Positions 9,384 through 18,564 of a stretch of 64,000 bases of DNA are shown in pieces. This DNA is from an uncultured Schlesneria sp. (lineage in GTDB: Bacteria > Planctomycetota > Planctomycetia > Planctomycetales > Planctomycetaceae). Each line of letters opens with the position of its first letter. The stretch's first letter is position 1. The position numbers and the translations under genes are program-made. The stretch is taken from assembly GCA_903840265.1 (NCBI GenBank), contig CAIMFH010000022.1, positions 1 to 64,000 on the forward strand. Reading direction: 5' to 3'. The notes under the pieces were generated by a model. It was not told the DNA's origin and did not search any database. It was given only the letters and a program-made list of their open reading frames with translations.

Positions 9384-9416
9384 CCACGGATGAAACACTG
9401 ATTGAACACGGATAAA
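9381..9416. repeat. TAGCCACGGAT dispersed repeat, copy 2
   Basis: The second copy of the repeat at 8210-8250 starts exactly at the stop codon of the aldo/keto reductase gene, so the repeat supplies that stop codon. Confidence 0.6.
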
Positions 9417-9467
9417 GGCGAGAAGAGAGTGGTAAGACGATCAAACTAGCGGCAGTTCGGTAGAAGA

Positions 9468-10385
9468 TTATCGACGGTAGAAATCGATGGTTTTCGAGAC
9501 GCCTTCGCTGATGGGAGTGGCTCGCCAGTCTGGGAAGAGGGTTGAGATATAGTTGGGATTGGGGGGCAGGTTTGACGGGATTGAGGGGCCGTCGACATTG
9601 ATTCGGTTGGCTGCGCCGGGAACGACGGCGACGATAGCACTCGCGAACTGCTCGGTGGTGGCGTGTTCGCCGGGAAGATCGACGACCGCGGAACCGGGTG
9701 GACATTCGAAGACGGAGCGAACGAAGGCGCGGGCGACGTCTTCGACGTAGTCGTAACCGACTGTTCCCGTGTAACCGATCGTATAGCTTTCTCCTGTGAC
9801 GGCCGCGCGGGCGGCGAGCGATGGGCCGGCGGTCAACCCGACGTCACGCTCGGGTCCATAGACGACATGTGGCCTGACAGCGACCGACGCCAAATCAAAG
9901 TGTCGCCAATATTGTTCGGCGATCAGATCGACCGATTGCTTGAACGCACCATAGAAAGTGGGCGGCCGATTGGTTGCGGAAGCGTCGTCCGCGGCTTCGG
10001 GGCCGTACACCGCGTACGAACTAGCATACGAGATTGCACCGACTCGGCCAGAGCGCCGAGCCGCTTCGAAGACGGCAGTACTTCCCATGACGTTGACCTG
10101 GCAACCGAGCCACGGATCTTGCTGGCAGGCCGGAGTCAGCAGTGCCGCCAAGTGAATCACGTGCGTGACCTTGTGATGCTCAATGACGGATTGCAGGGAC
10201 GTTGGATCCAGCAATGACGCGTCCGCTCGCTGAACGCGCGACAAGGCATTGCCGAGTACTCGTTGCCAGCGTGCGGGGGCGGGTTGGTTGTCGATCACGA
10301 TGGGGGTGACATCGGATTTGAGCAACTCATGCAGAACCCACGTCCCGATAAATCCACATCCACCTGTCACCAAAACTGCTGCCAT
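9468..10385 (-). CDS. NAD-dependent epimerase/dehydratase (extended SDR)
   Basis: The 305-residue product is an extended short-chain dehydrogenase. The start chosen gives MAAVLVTGGCGFIG, with the glycine-rich NAD(P)-binding motif directly at the N-terminus; the open frame runs 43 codons further but has no family similarity there. The catalytic YxxxK is replaced by the local sequence FYGAFKQSVD, where Tyr and Lys are four apart, so the motif is present, and the upstream Ser is in SYASSYAVYG. HLAALLTPACQ is the usual conserved strand. It probably acts on a nucleotide sugar or a related lactone or alcohol; the substrate is not determinable. Confidence 0.85.
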   Translation of the reverse strand: MAAVLVTGGCGFIGTWVLHELLKSDVTPIVIDNQPAPARWQRVLGNALSRVQRADASLLDPTSLQSVIEHHKVTHVIHLAALLTPACQQDPWLGCQVNVMGSTAVFEAARRSGRVGAISYASSYAVYGPEAADDASATNRPPTFYGAFKQSVDLIAEQYWRHFDLASVAVRPHVVYGPERDVGLTAGPSLAARAAVTGESYTIGYTGTVGYDYVEDVARAFVRSVFECPPGSAVVDLPGEHATTEQFASAIVAVVPGAANRINVDGPSIPSNLPPNPNYISTLFPDWRATPISEGVSKTIDFYRR

Positions 10386-10483
10386 GCTGTGTTCCTCGAA
10401 GAGGTGTCGACCTGTTGTGGAGAGGAAGCGTAAGCGACAACCGTGACGAATTCCACGGACAGCCGGATCGTCCAGGCCAATCG

Positions 10484-11071
10484 CTATCGCTTCACTGCAG
10501 AATAGCAGTGACATGTCACCAGATGATCATTCACCATACCGACGGCTTGCATGAACGCGTAGCAGATCGTTGTTCCGACGAAGCGAAAACCGCGTCGCTT
10601 CAGATCTTTACTCATCGCGTCTGATTCGGGCGTACTGGCCGGTACGTCGGACATCGACTGGCGAGCATTCTGCAGGGGCTTGCCATCGACAAACGACCAG
10701 ATGTATTTATCGAAGCTGCCAAACTCGGCCTGCACCACGAGAAATGCTTTCGCATTGTCGATCGTGGAAGAGATCTTCAGGCGATTACGAACGATCCCGG
10801 GGTTGAGCATGAGTTCCGCTTGCTTGGCGTCATCATACTTCGCGACTTTCTTGGGGTCGAACTGTTTGAAGGCGTCTCGATAATTCTGACGTTTCTTCAA
10901 GATCGTGGACCAGCTCAGTCCCGCCTGTGCCCCTTCCAGAGTCAAAAACTCGAACAGCAATCGATCGTCATGAACCGGCACACCCCACTCGCAATCGTGA
11001 TAGTCGGCCATCATGCCCTCGCTGGCCCACGCGCAACGTACGATCTCCTTCGTCATTTTCTGTTTCGCCAT
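10484..11071 (-). CDS. tag: DNA-3-methyladenine glycosylase I
   Basis: The 195-residue enzyme removes 3-methyladenine from DNA as the first step of base-excision repair. It matches Tag along its length: RCAWASEG with the first zinc-ligand cysteine (Cys13), DYHDCEWGVP with His25, LEGAQAGLSWSTIL with the catalytic-site glutamate (Glu46), and a C-terminal GMVNDHLVTCHC holding the remaining His and Cys zinc ligands. Length is as usual (about 190). It stands alone, with the epimerase gene 98 bp downstream on the same strand. Confidence 0.95.
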   Translation of the reverse strand: MAKQKMTKEIVRCAWASEGMMADYHDCEWGVPVHDDRLLFEFLTLEGAQAGLSWSTILKKRQNYRDAFKQFDPKKVAKYDDAKQAELMLNPGIVRNRLKISSTIDNAKAFLVVQAEFGSFDKYIWSFVDGKPLQNARQSMSDVPASTPESDAMSKDLKRRGFRFVGTTICYAFMQAVGMVNDHLVTCHCYSAVKR

Positions 11072-11492
11072 GTTCTCAATATCTACTATTGGTTCGAGGT
11101 GTCGACATCATCGCACACAGTCTAAATAACCGTGCGCGATTTTACTCGCGGAATAAGTGACGCTGGCGTGATGTCTGCTACAAGGCCGTGTGTTTGGTAT
11201 TTAGCATGGCAGGGCCTGAGTTTCAGGCGCATCTCTGGTCCATTTTGAGTTGTCGTTGATACCTGAATGCGGCGGGTTAGGCACCGTCGATCACGAGTTG
11301 CCGTTTTGCCCAACCCAGCCAGAGAACGTGCCTTGTTCCTCCCTAACCGCACCGACAATCGCAATTGGCACTGATTGCAATTCAGCAACCACAACACTAT
11401 GAAAACAAAAACTGTGCCGTAAAATCAGGACGAGGCTCCTGCCTCGCCCTCCCAAATACATCTGCCACTCATCCAACATTGACTGCACAACT
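11072..11492. other. Intergenic region, no gene seen
   Basis: This gap separates the divergent tag and aldolase genes. At about 11427-11455 a CGAGGC-TCCT-GCCTCG hairpin is visible. The short frames here lack homology and read through the hairpin. Promoters for both genes are expected but not recognised. Confidence 0.4.
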
Positions 11493-12776
11493 ATGACACG
11501 TGACATGCTTCATCCCCGCGATGAAATCATGCAGACGATGGAACGAATCTATCGCTATCGCATGACGACGACCTCGGGTGGCAACCTTTCGATTCGCGAA
11601 AACGACGGCGATACCTGGATCTCGCCGGCGAGGATCGACAAGGGGAATCTGACTCGCAACGACATCGTGCGAGTTCGAGCCGATGGTTCCGTCGACGGCT
11701 TGCATCGCCCCTCGTCGGAATTCCCGTTTCATCGTGCGATCTATGCGTGCCGTCCGGAATTGCGGGGGATTGTCCACGCTCACCCCGTCGCACTGGTCGC
11801 CTTCAGCATCTGTCGTGCACTGCCAAATACCCGCCTGTTTCATCAAGCTCATTTCGTCTGCGGAGAGACGGGGTTCGCCCCCTATGCACTCCCCGGCAGT
11901 GAGCAATTGGCGCTGAACATCGCGGATGCTTTCAAGAGCGGCCTGAACTGCGTCATTCTTGAGAACCACGGTGTTGTCGTCGGAGGCGATTCGCTCTCGC
12001 AGGCTTATCAACGATTTGAAGCCCTGGAATTTGCCGCCAAAACGATTATCAAAGCACGACTGCTGGGAGAGGTCCGCTATTTGTCGGACTCCCAACTGGC
12101 CATTGCCGAACGTCGCCAGGTCGACTTCAAGAGTGCGACTTCAGTCGCCATCGGCAGCGAAGAACGAGAGTTGCGACGACAACTTTGCGAGTTCGTCCGT
12201 CGCGGCTGTCGACAACGGTTGTTGATCAGCACCGAGGGAAGCTTTTCCGCTCGTTTGGATGCAGATTCTTTTCTGATCACGCCATCGCAAATGGATCGAT
12301 ACACCCTTGATGTAGGCGATCTCGTGCGAGTGAAGGGGGACACCTGTTCGGCCGGCAAGCCAAGTCGCGCCGCGCTCGCTCATCAGGCGATCTATCAACG
12401 ACATCCCGATGTCCGTGCCATCGTGTTCGCGCACCCCGTAAATGCGACCGCGTTCAGCGTCACGAGTGCCCCACTGGATGCGCGAACGATCCCCGAAAGT
12501 TACATCTTCCTGCGGGACGTGCAACGTGTCCCCTATGGCGTTCAATATCAGACGGATGGCCAGATTGCTGAATTCGTCTCGTCCAAGTCGCCGGCTGCCT
12601 TACTGGAAAATGACGGCGTCGTTGTGCTGGGGACCAGCATCCTGGACGCGTTCGACCGGTTGGAAGTATTGGAAACAACCTCGGAAGCGATCATCAACAG
12701 CCGTCTTGTCGGAGCGATTGCTCCGATGGGTGAAGAGGCAATTGATGAACTGAAGCGTGCGTTTCTGGGTGGTTAA
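11493..12776 (+). CDS. Tandem class II aldolase/adducin-domain protein
   Basis: The 427-residue protein contains two copies of the class II aldolase (AraD/FucA) fold. The first (about 1-215) keeps the family's functional residues: phosphate-binding [10 protein letters not shown], catalytic Glu in [12 protein letters not shown], zinc ligands in VHAHP and a third His in ENHGVVV. The second (about 220-425) aligns with the same landmarks, but Glu is lost ([13 protein letters not shown]), VHAHP is VFAHP and ENHG is ENDG. It therefore probably has one working and one structural domain. It would split or isomerise a phosphorylated sugar. It converges with the RND gene, with only 3 bp between the stop codons. 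Confidence 0.85.
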   Translation: MTRDMLHPRDEIMQTMERIYRYRMTTTSGGNLSIRENDGDTWISPARIDKGNLTRNDIVRVRADGSVDGLHRPSSEFPFHRAIYACRPELRGIVHAHPVALVAFSICRALPNTRLFHQAHFVCGETGFAPYALPGSEQLALNIADAFKSGLNCVILENHGVVVGGDSLSQAYQRFEALEFAAKTIIKARLLGEVRYLSDSQLAIAERRQVDFKSATSVAIGSEERELRRQLCEFVRRGCRQRLLISTEGSFSARLDADSFLITPSQMDRYTLDVGDLVRVKGDTCSAGKPSRAALAHQAIYQRHPDVRAIVFAHPVNATAFSVTSAPLDARTIPESYIFLRDVQRVPYGVQYQTDGQIAEFVSSKSPAALLENDGVVVLGTSILDAFDRLEVLETTSEAIINSRLVGAIAPMGEEAIDELKRAFLGG

Positions 12777-12779
12777 CTT

Positions 12780-15700
12780 CTAGGCGATCGCTTGCGATTC
12801 CTCGGGGGTTGGATGCTTGTGAGTATCGACGGCCGTGTGAGCGAAACAAATCCGGTAGAAAATTGGCACGACGAACAGCGTCAACGAGACAGCACTGACC
12901 AGGCCCCAGACAATCACTGTCGCCAACGGCCGCTGAACGTCGGACCCCAGACCGCGAGCGATCGAAGCCGGTAGCAGGCCCAGGATCGCGACCGAAGAAG
13001 TCATCAAGATTGGTCTCAACCGGCCTTGCGCCCCTTCGATGATCGCTTCGTCCAAGGGGCGGCCTCGTTCTCGCAGAGCCGTAATCCATTCGACCATCAG
13101 AACGCCGTCCATAATCGCCACGCCGAACAACGCCGTAAATCCGACGCCGCTGGAAACGTTCAGCGTCATTCCTCTGACATACAGGGCAATCGCACCGCCG
13201 ACAAATGCGAATGGTACCGAGAGGAGCACCAGAATCGATTCGCGCTGTGAACCGAATGTCATCACGAGCAAACCATAGATAATCGCGATTGTGACCGGGA
13301 TGACAATCAGGAAGTGATGACTGGCTCGCTCAAGGTTTTCGAACATGCCGATCCATCGGACTGTGGTTCCCTCAGGGACAGTAATCTCGTGTGCAAACAG
13401 CTTCTTGGCATCGGCCACAAAGCCCCCCTGATCGCGTCCCACGATATCGCTACGCACGGTGATGCGTCGGCGATTGCTTTCGCGAGCAATCATCGTTTGG
13501 CCATCGACCAGCGAGAAATCTGCCACCAATCCCAAGGGGATGGGAACGTTCGACTTGTTGTAAACCGGCAACTGTCGCAGCGAGTCCGGCGTCACCAATT
13601 CTCGATCAAATTTGGCCGTGATGTCGAACCGGCGTTCGCCCTCATACAGTGTGCTGATCGGTTCGCCACCGAGGGCCGTGTTGATCAATTCGTTGACATC
13701 TTCGATATGAACGTCATAGCGTGCACAGCGAGTTCGATCGGCCTGCACGACCATCTGCGGTTGCGGACCTTCCTGTTCGATATTCACATCGACCGCGCCG
13801 CGAACCTTTCGCAGTAGCGTCACGGTTTTCTGGGCTAATTCCTGTAGTCGATCGGAATCTGCCCCCGAGAATTCCACAGCCAGGTTCGCGGACGTTCCGT
13901 TCGTATCTTCGGTCACGCTGTCGATAATCGGTTGTGTGAAGTTGAACCGTGTCGTCGGAAACTCGGAGCGCAATTTCGATCCGATTTTCGCAATCAGTGA
14001 TTGCTTGGACGGCTCAGTCCATTCCTCCATCGGTTTCAGACCGACCATCATTTCGACGCGGCTGGGAACGAACGGGTCGGTGCCACTGTCGTTGCGGCCC
14101 GCTTGCGAAGTCACAAAGGTCACGTCGGGAAATTCATCAATCAATCCGCGCATTCGATTGGCATAGTTTGCTGTTTGATCGAGTGACGTTCCTTCTGGAA
14201 AATTCGCACGAACCCAAATCACCCCTTCATCCAGGTATGGCAAAAAGTCGAAACCCAGCTTTGGCACGATCTGTACGCAAACCCACACAAAGCAGGCCAC
14301 CACCGCGACTGCCACGGCCCATCGTACTCGAATCAGCACTCGCAGCAGCGATGCGTAAGCAGGTCGCGCCCACTGGAGCAGCGGATTTTCCCAATCGCTG
14401 TATCCGTTCCGCAGCAGAAACCCAGCCAGGCTGGGGATCGCAAACAGCGAAAATAAAACCGCTCCCAACAGCGCGTAGACGACGGTCAGGGCCATCGGAC
14501 GAAACAGCAGGCCTTCGATGCTGGTCAACGACAGCAGCGGCAAATAGGCGCAAATGATCATCATCGTCGAGAAGAAGATTGGTCGCTCGACTTCGAAGGC
14601 GGATGTCAGAATCGTGGCTCTGACCGGCACTTGCATCTTGGATCGCTGCTGCTGCGTCAAATGGTGGGCGATGTTATCCACCATGATCACCGTTCCATCG
14701 ACCAGAATTCCAAAGTCGATGGCACCGATCGATAGCAAGCCGATGGGGATATTTGACACGTACATCAACACAAGCGCGAACATCAACGAAAACGGGATCG
14801 TCAAGACGACAAGGATCGCCAGCCTCGGAGTGCCCAGAAACGCCAGCAGCACCAGCAGCACCAATCCGATGCCGGTGAAGACGCTGTGACCGACGGTATG
14901 GAGCGTACTGTCAACCAGGTACTGACGATCGTAGAAAGCGACGACTTTCACTCCCTTCGGCAGGACCGACTCGTTCAGCACTTCGACTTCTTTTTTCACG
15001 CGATCCAGCGTTCGCGAAGGATTCTCTCCGCGTCGCATCAGCACGATCCCTTCGACCGACTCATTGCGAGCGTCGCGGCCAAAGATCCCGGCGGGCATGC
15101 GTGAACCGAACTCAATCGTCGCGACATCTCGCAAATAGACCGGCGTCCCGTCCACGGTATTGACGACGGTTTGCTCCAGATCGTGCTCATCCTGCAATGA
15201 ACCACGGCCGCGGATCACAAACGACATATCCCCGCGTTTCAACACGCTGCCGCCTGCATTCGCGTTATTCGTTTTGACGGCGTCGACGATGTCACCCAAC
15301 GTCATGCCATACCGTTCCAGTTGGTGAGGGTCCAGCTTCAGCGTGTACTGCTTTTCCAGTCCGCCAAAGTTGGCGACTTCGGCAACACCCGGCGTGCGCT
15401 GCAATCGGGGCGTCACGACCCAATCGTTCAGCGTGCGCAGGTCCATCAGGCTGTGACCGCGATCACTCTGCAATTCGTAGCGATAGATTTCACCGTAGGC
15501 TGTCGCGAGCGGTCCAATTTCCGGTGTCACGCCGGACGGAAGAGTAACCGCAGACAGCTTCTCCTGCACGCGCTGTCGAGCGAAATATTTGTCCGTTCCC
15601 TCCTCGAACACGAGCGAGATGACCGCCAGACCAAAGATCGTCCGCGAGCGAATGACCTGCACATTCGGAACGCTACCCATACCGAGTTCAATGGGAATCG

Positions 15701-15896
15701 TGACCTGACGTTCAATCTCTTCAGGAGCCCGGCCGGAGTAGGGCGCGATGATCAGGACCTGCTGGGCCGATATATCGGGATAAGCGTCAATCGGTTGCTG
15801 CGTGAACGACCAGACGCCCCCTACGCAGACCAGCAATGCCAGCACGGCCACGAGTAATCGATGCTCTGTCGCCAATCGGATCAGACGTGCAATCAT
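12780..15896 (-). CDS. Heavy-metal-type RND efflux pump, inner membrane subunit
   Basis: The 1038-residue pump belongs to the CzcA/CusA branch of RND transporters, which export metal cations or other solutes across the inner membrane and periplasm by proton antiport. The N-terminus IDAYPDISAQQVLIIAPYSGRAPEEIERQVTIPIE style and the TM4 segment AIDFGILVDGTVIMVDN fit this branch; the conserved acid usually found as Glu in VEN is Asp here. Length (1020-1060) and the two periplasmic loop regions are standard. It overlaps the upstream adaptor gene by 4 bp, showing translational coupling. No outer-membrane channel gene is nearby. Confidence 0.92.
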   Translation of the reverse strand: MIARLIRLATEHRLLVAVLALLVCVGGVWSFTQQPIDAYPDISAQQVLIIAPYSGRAPEEIERQVTIPIELGMGSVPNVQVIRSRTIFGLAVISLVFEEGTDKYFARQRVQEKLSAVTLPSGVTPEIGPLATAYGEIYRYELQSDRGHSLMDLRTLNDWVVTPRLQRTPGVAEVANFGGLEKQYTLKLDPHQLERYGMTLGDIVDAVKTNNANAGGSVLKRGDMSFVIRGRGSLQDEHDLEQTVVNTVDGTPVYLRDVATIEFGSRMPAGIFGRDARNESVEGIVLMRRGENPSRTLDRVKKEVEVLNESVLPKGVKVVAFYDRQYLVDSTLHTVGHSVFTGIGLVLLVLLAFLGTPRLAILVVLTIPFSLMFALVLMYVSNIPIGLLSIGAIDFGILVDGTVIMVDNIAHHLTQQQRSKMQVPVRATILTSAFEVERPIFFSTMMIICAYLPLLSLTSIEGLLFRPMALTVVYALLGAVLFSLFAIPSLAGFLLRNGYSDWENPLLQWARPAYASLLRVLIRVRWAVAVAVVACFVWVCVQIVPKLGFDFLPYLDEGVIWVRANFPEGTSLDQTANYANRMRGLIDEFPDVTFVTSQAGRNDSGTDPFVPSRVEMMVGLKPMEEWTEPSKQSLIAKIGSKLRSEFPTTRFNFTQPIIDSVTEDTNGTSANLAVEFSGADSDRLQELAQKTVTLLRKVRGAVDVNIEQEGPQPQMVVQADRTRCARYDVHIEDVNELINTALGGEPISTLYEGERRFDITAKFDRELVTPDSLRQLPVYNKSNVPIPLGLVADFSLVDGQTMIARESNRRRITVRSDIVGRDQGGFVADAKKLFAHEITVPEGTTVRWIGMFENLERASHHFLIVIPVTIAIIYGLLVMTFGSQRESILVLLSVPFAFVGGAIALYVRGMTLNVSSGVGFTALFGVAIMDGVLMVEWITALRERGRPLDEAIIEGAQGRLRPILMTSSVAILGLLPASIARGLGSDVQRPLATVIVWGLVSAVSLTLFVVPIFYRICFAHTAVDTHKHPTPEESQAIA

Positions 15897-17098
15897 GGCG
15901 TTTCCGCGTTGTTCGCGCTCCGGCTGGGCATCGTCAGTGACTGACCCGCCAAAGTCTTAAGCAAGATCGCACCGCGAGAGATGATGCGGTCACCATTCTT
16001 CAGCCCCGACTGAATCTCGCAACGATCCTTCCGAACCTCGCCCACGCGCACTTCCGTGACACGCCATTGATCGTTTCCGATAGCCGCCAACACGTAGTCG
16101 GAGCGGCCAATGTGCAGCAGCGATGTCGACGGAATCTGAATCGAATCTCGTTCATCAGTCCCCAACCCCACTTCCGCAAACATGCCCGGTTTCAGCATCC
16201 CCTTGTCGTCGGTCACATCGAACAGCACTCGCAGAGTCCGTCGTTCCGGCGTCAGCGTGGAACTGATGGCTTCCACATGGGCCGGGAACACGACGTCGGG
16301 ATAGCCATAGAATCGAACTTCGCAAGCTTGACCCATATGGATTTGTGAAACTTGAGTCTCAGGGACGTTGGCCGCGACCAGGACCATGTGCTCAGCAGCC
16401 TGGCCGAAGACCATGGTTTCGATTCCGGCTCGCGACAGATTGCGTTCGATGGCCGATTTTTGCTTCACAGCAGTTCGCAGGGTCGATTCGGCGCTGAACA
16501 CATCCTTTTCCCGCTGCAACTGAGCCTGCAAAAGCGTCGCTTTAGCCTGCAGGATTTCCTTCTCGGGAACTGTCCCACTCGGGACAGAATTCAGTCGTTT
16601 GACGTTGGCTTCCAAAAAGGTGGTGTCAGCAACAGCCAATTCCTTCGTCTTCGTCAACTGGCTCTGGGCGAACTCGATTTCGGTCAGGGTTCGCAACCAA
16701 TCAGCATAGAGGCTCGACAGCTCCGATGTGCTGAACTGCCATCGATCTTCAAACGATCCCTTCCCTTCGCGAACCTGCGCCAGGATCGTCCCGCTGACAG
16801 AGACCAGAGGCGCCGAGGATCGTTCCGTCACGACCTTCGTGGTCGCCAACTCCTTTTGCAGCGGTGTATCGGGTGCGATCGCGATCACCGCCTGCGAAAC
16901 GATCCGAATCGGTTCAATCGGAGCCGCCGCGCGTGGTTCTTTCGAAGCACCCGGGTCGGCAGGTTGATGCGGTTTCAATAACACGGCGACGACGATGACG
17001 GTGACAACCATCGCCGCGAACATCCATGTCCCGCGCCAGACCTTTGTCAGACGCGAGACATCGCCGCTTGGGGGAAGAACCTGGGCTGCGCTGGCCAT
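15893..17098 (-). CDS. RND efflux periplasmic adaptor (HlyD/CzcB family)
   Basis: The 401-residue membrane fusion protein has an N-terminal membrane anchor (about residues 25-45). An alpha-helical hairpin follows at about 125-215, rich in Glu, Gln and Lys (LTKTKELAVADTTF to LLQAQLQREKD), then beta-barrel segments (CEVRFYGYPDVVFPAHVEAIS) typical of the family. It links the inner-membrane pump to an outer-membrane channel. Its stop overlaps the start of the pump gene (ATGA-type overlap), so the two form an operon. Ahead of it lies a 400-bp gap that must carry the promoter. Confidence 0.9.
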   Translation of the reverse strand: MASAAQVLPPSGDVSRLTKVWRGTWMFAAMVVTVIVVAVLLKPHQPADPGASKEPRAAAPIEPIRIVSQAVIAIAPDTPLQKELATTKVVTERSSAPLVSVSGTILAQVREGKGSFEDRWQFSTSELSSLYADWLRTLTEIEFAQSQLTKTKELAVADTTFLEANVKRLNSVPSGTVPEKEILQAKATLLQAQLQREKDVFSAESTLRTAVKQKSAIERNLSRAGIETMVFGQAAEHMVLVAANVPETQVSQIHMGQACEVRFYGYPDVVFPAHVEAISSTLTPERRTLRVLFDVTDDKGMLKPGMFAEVGLGTDERDSIQIPSTSLLHIGRSDYVLAAIGNDQWRVTEVRVGEVRKDRCEIQSGLKNGDRIISRGAILLKTLAGQSLTMPSRSANNAETP

Positions 17099-17496
17099 TC
17101 GCCATCCCTAGACTGATTGCAAATCTGACACCTCTAAAATCGACTGACAATGAACTGTACAATGTAGGTCAATCTGAGCACAGGGACTGGAAATCCCATT
17201 TCCAGAAGATCGACCAAGGTTCAGTCGCATCTAGCTCATTTCCACAAGCGCCAGGCCAGCCGGAAGATGTGCTCGATCACCGCAGACATTGCATGTCCTC
17301 AGCATAGCGAAGTGAGTATCACTTACATTAGCTTAACGGTGCCATACCCGTTCCGGATGTAGTGCGCAAAGGTTGACCGGGATCGGTTGACTTCAGCCTC
17401 AAAACGTGGACTCTGTTGCCGGAAACGTATTCTCGCACCGTGGCGTCACCCTAATTCAGCAACGGCAGTCGTCGAGCCTGTTCCATGGAGAGACCA
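17099..17496. other. Intergenic region between divergent operons
   Basis: It separates the RND operon from the DUF1080 gene and should hold both promoters. I see no clear operator. The open frames here have no coding character. Confidence 0.4.
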
Positions 17497-18213
17497 ATGA
17501 TTCGCAGCATGTTCGCCTTGGCAGTTGTGTTCAGTTCCCTGTGTGCCTTCGGGGCAGATATCCCCGACGGTTCCAGAGTGATTTTTAACGGAAAAGACCT
17601 GACCGGCTGGGATGGCGATCCTCGCCTCTGGAGCGTCAAGGATGGCGTCATTCATGGAGAAACGACGGCCGAAAACGCCGCGAAGGGGAATACGTTCCTG
17701 ATCTGGAAGGAAGGCACGACCAAGGACTTTGAACTGCGTCTGTTGTACCGCTGTAACGCCGCCAATAACTCCGGCATTCAATATCGTTCGAAGCACTTCA
17801 CCGAGAAGGTCCAAAACAACTGGGTCGTGAAGGGGTATCAGCACGAACTTCGCAACGAAATGAAACTTCCCAACGTGTCCGGCTTCATCTACGACGAAGG
17901 AGGCAAGCGAGCCCGCATTTGCCTGGTCGGCGAGCAAGCCACTTGGGAACTCGACGGCAAGAAAGTCGTGAAGACAGACCTGATCGACCAGGCTGGCTGG
18001 GACAAGCTGTTCAAACTGAACGAATGGAACGAAGTCACGATCAAGGCTCAGGGCAACCACATTCAGCACTTCATGAACGGCCAACTGACCCTGGATTTTA
18101 CTGACAACAATCCAGAATTGGCTCTGAAAGACGGCATCCTCGCCCTGCAGCTTCACGCAGGTGCCCCCATGTGGGCCGAGTTCAAAGAGATCCGCATCCG
18201 CGAACTCAAGTAG
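17497..18213 (+). CDS. Secreted DUF1080 (3-keto-disaccharide hydrolase-like) protein
   Basis: The 238-residue product has a signal peptide (MIRSMFALAVVFSSLCAFGA) and then one DUF1080 domain, a concanavalin-like fold found hundreds of times in planctomycetes. Landmarks are FNGKDLTGWDGD, LWSVKDGVIHGE, DFELRLLYRC, NNSGIQYRS and the closing WAEFKEIRIRELK. Members are assigned to 3-keto-glycoside hydrolysis or sugar binding outside the cytoplasm; activity here is inferred. The ATG at 17497 is chosen because GGAG sits 6 bases before it, and the upstream ATG at 17485 overlaps that ribosome site. Confidence 0.9.
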   Translation: MIRSMFALAVVFSSLCAFGADIPDGSRVIFNGKDLTGWDGDPRLWSVKDGVIHGETTAENAAKGNTFLIWKEGTTKDFELRLLYRCNAANNSGIQYRSKHFTEKVQNNWVVKGYQHELRNEMKLPNVSGFIYDEGGKRARICLVGEQATWELDGKKVVKTDLIDQAGWDKLFKLNEWNEVTIKAQGNHIQHFMNGQLTLDFTDNNPELALKDGILALQLHAGAPMWAEFKEIRIRELK

Positions 18214-18228
18214 CGATGACATCATGCG

Positions 18229-18264
18229 AGCGCGGCTTACCCACGTTCTGAGGTGAGCCGCGCT
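18229..18264 (+). terminator. Hairpin after DUF1080 gene
   Basis: AGCGCGGCTTACC (18229-18241) pairs with GGTGAGCCGCGCT (18252-18264) across a 10-base loop, with one wobble. There is no T-tract after it. It may work as a terminator or is simply an extra inverted copy of the outer 13 bases of the adjacent element. Confidence 0.4.
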
Positions 18265-18509
18265 GCGTCAGCACGCGGACCCGGTGGTCAATCAGGCGAC
18301 CAAATGCCAAACGACAGTGCTGTTGAAATTGTCGTCCAGTACGTTCAAAGTCAGGTGAGGAAAATTAGAGCGCATCCCACCTCACTGTGGCATCCCGCGA
18401 GCAGAAAACCGCTTAGTTGAACCCATGTTTCAACGCGACACGGAAGTGCGACACGCACTACGATAACAACGTGTTGATCGGTCCGCGTGCTGACACAGCG
18501 CGGCTCACC
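18252..18509. mobile_element. MITE-like element with 30-bp terminal inverted repeats
   Basis: Bases 18252-18281 and 18480-18509 are inverted copies of each other over 30 bp with one mismatch (edge GGTGAGCCGCGCTG). They bound 258 bp without a coding frame. Inside is copy 1 of the 85-95 bp dispersed repeat (18367-18461). No transposase is present, so this is a non-autonomous element or a structured insertion. No target-site duplication was obvious. Confidence 0.6.
18367..18461. repeat. GCGCATCCCA repeat, copy 1
   Basis: This is one of three related sequences (others at 44396-44490 and 46806-46899). Shared blocks are GCATCCCA, GCATCCCGCGaGCA, CTAACCCATG and CAACGCGACAC, in the same order and spacing. 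Confidence 0.65.
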
Positions 18510-18564
18510 AAAGAAAACAAAACGCATCTGTTGCCGACGTTAGATGTGCAACTTCTCTAACGGC

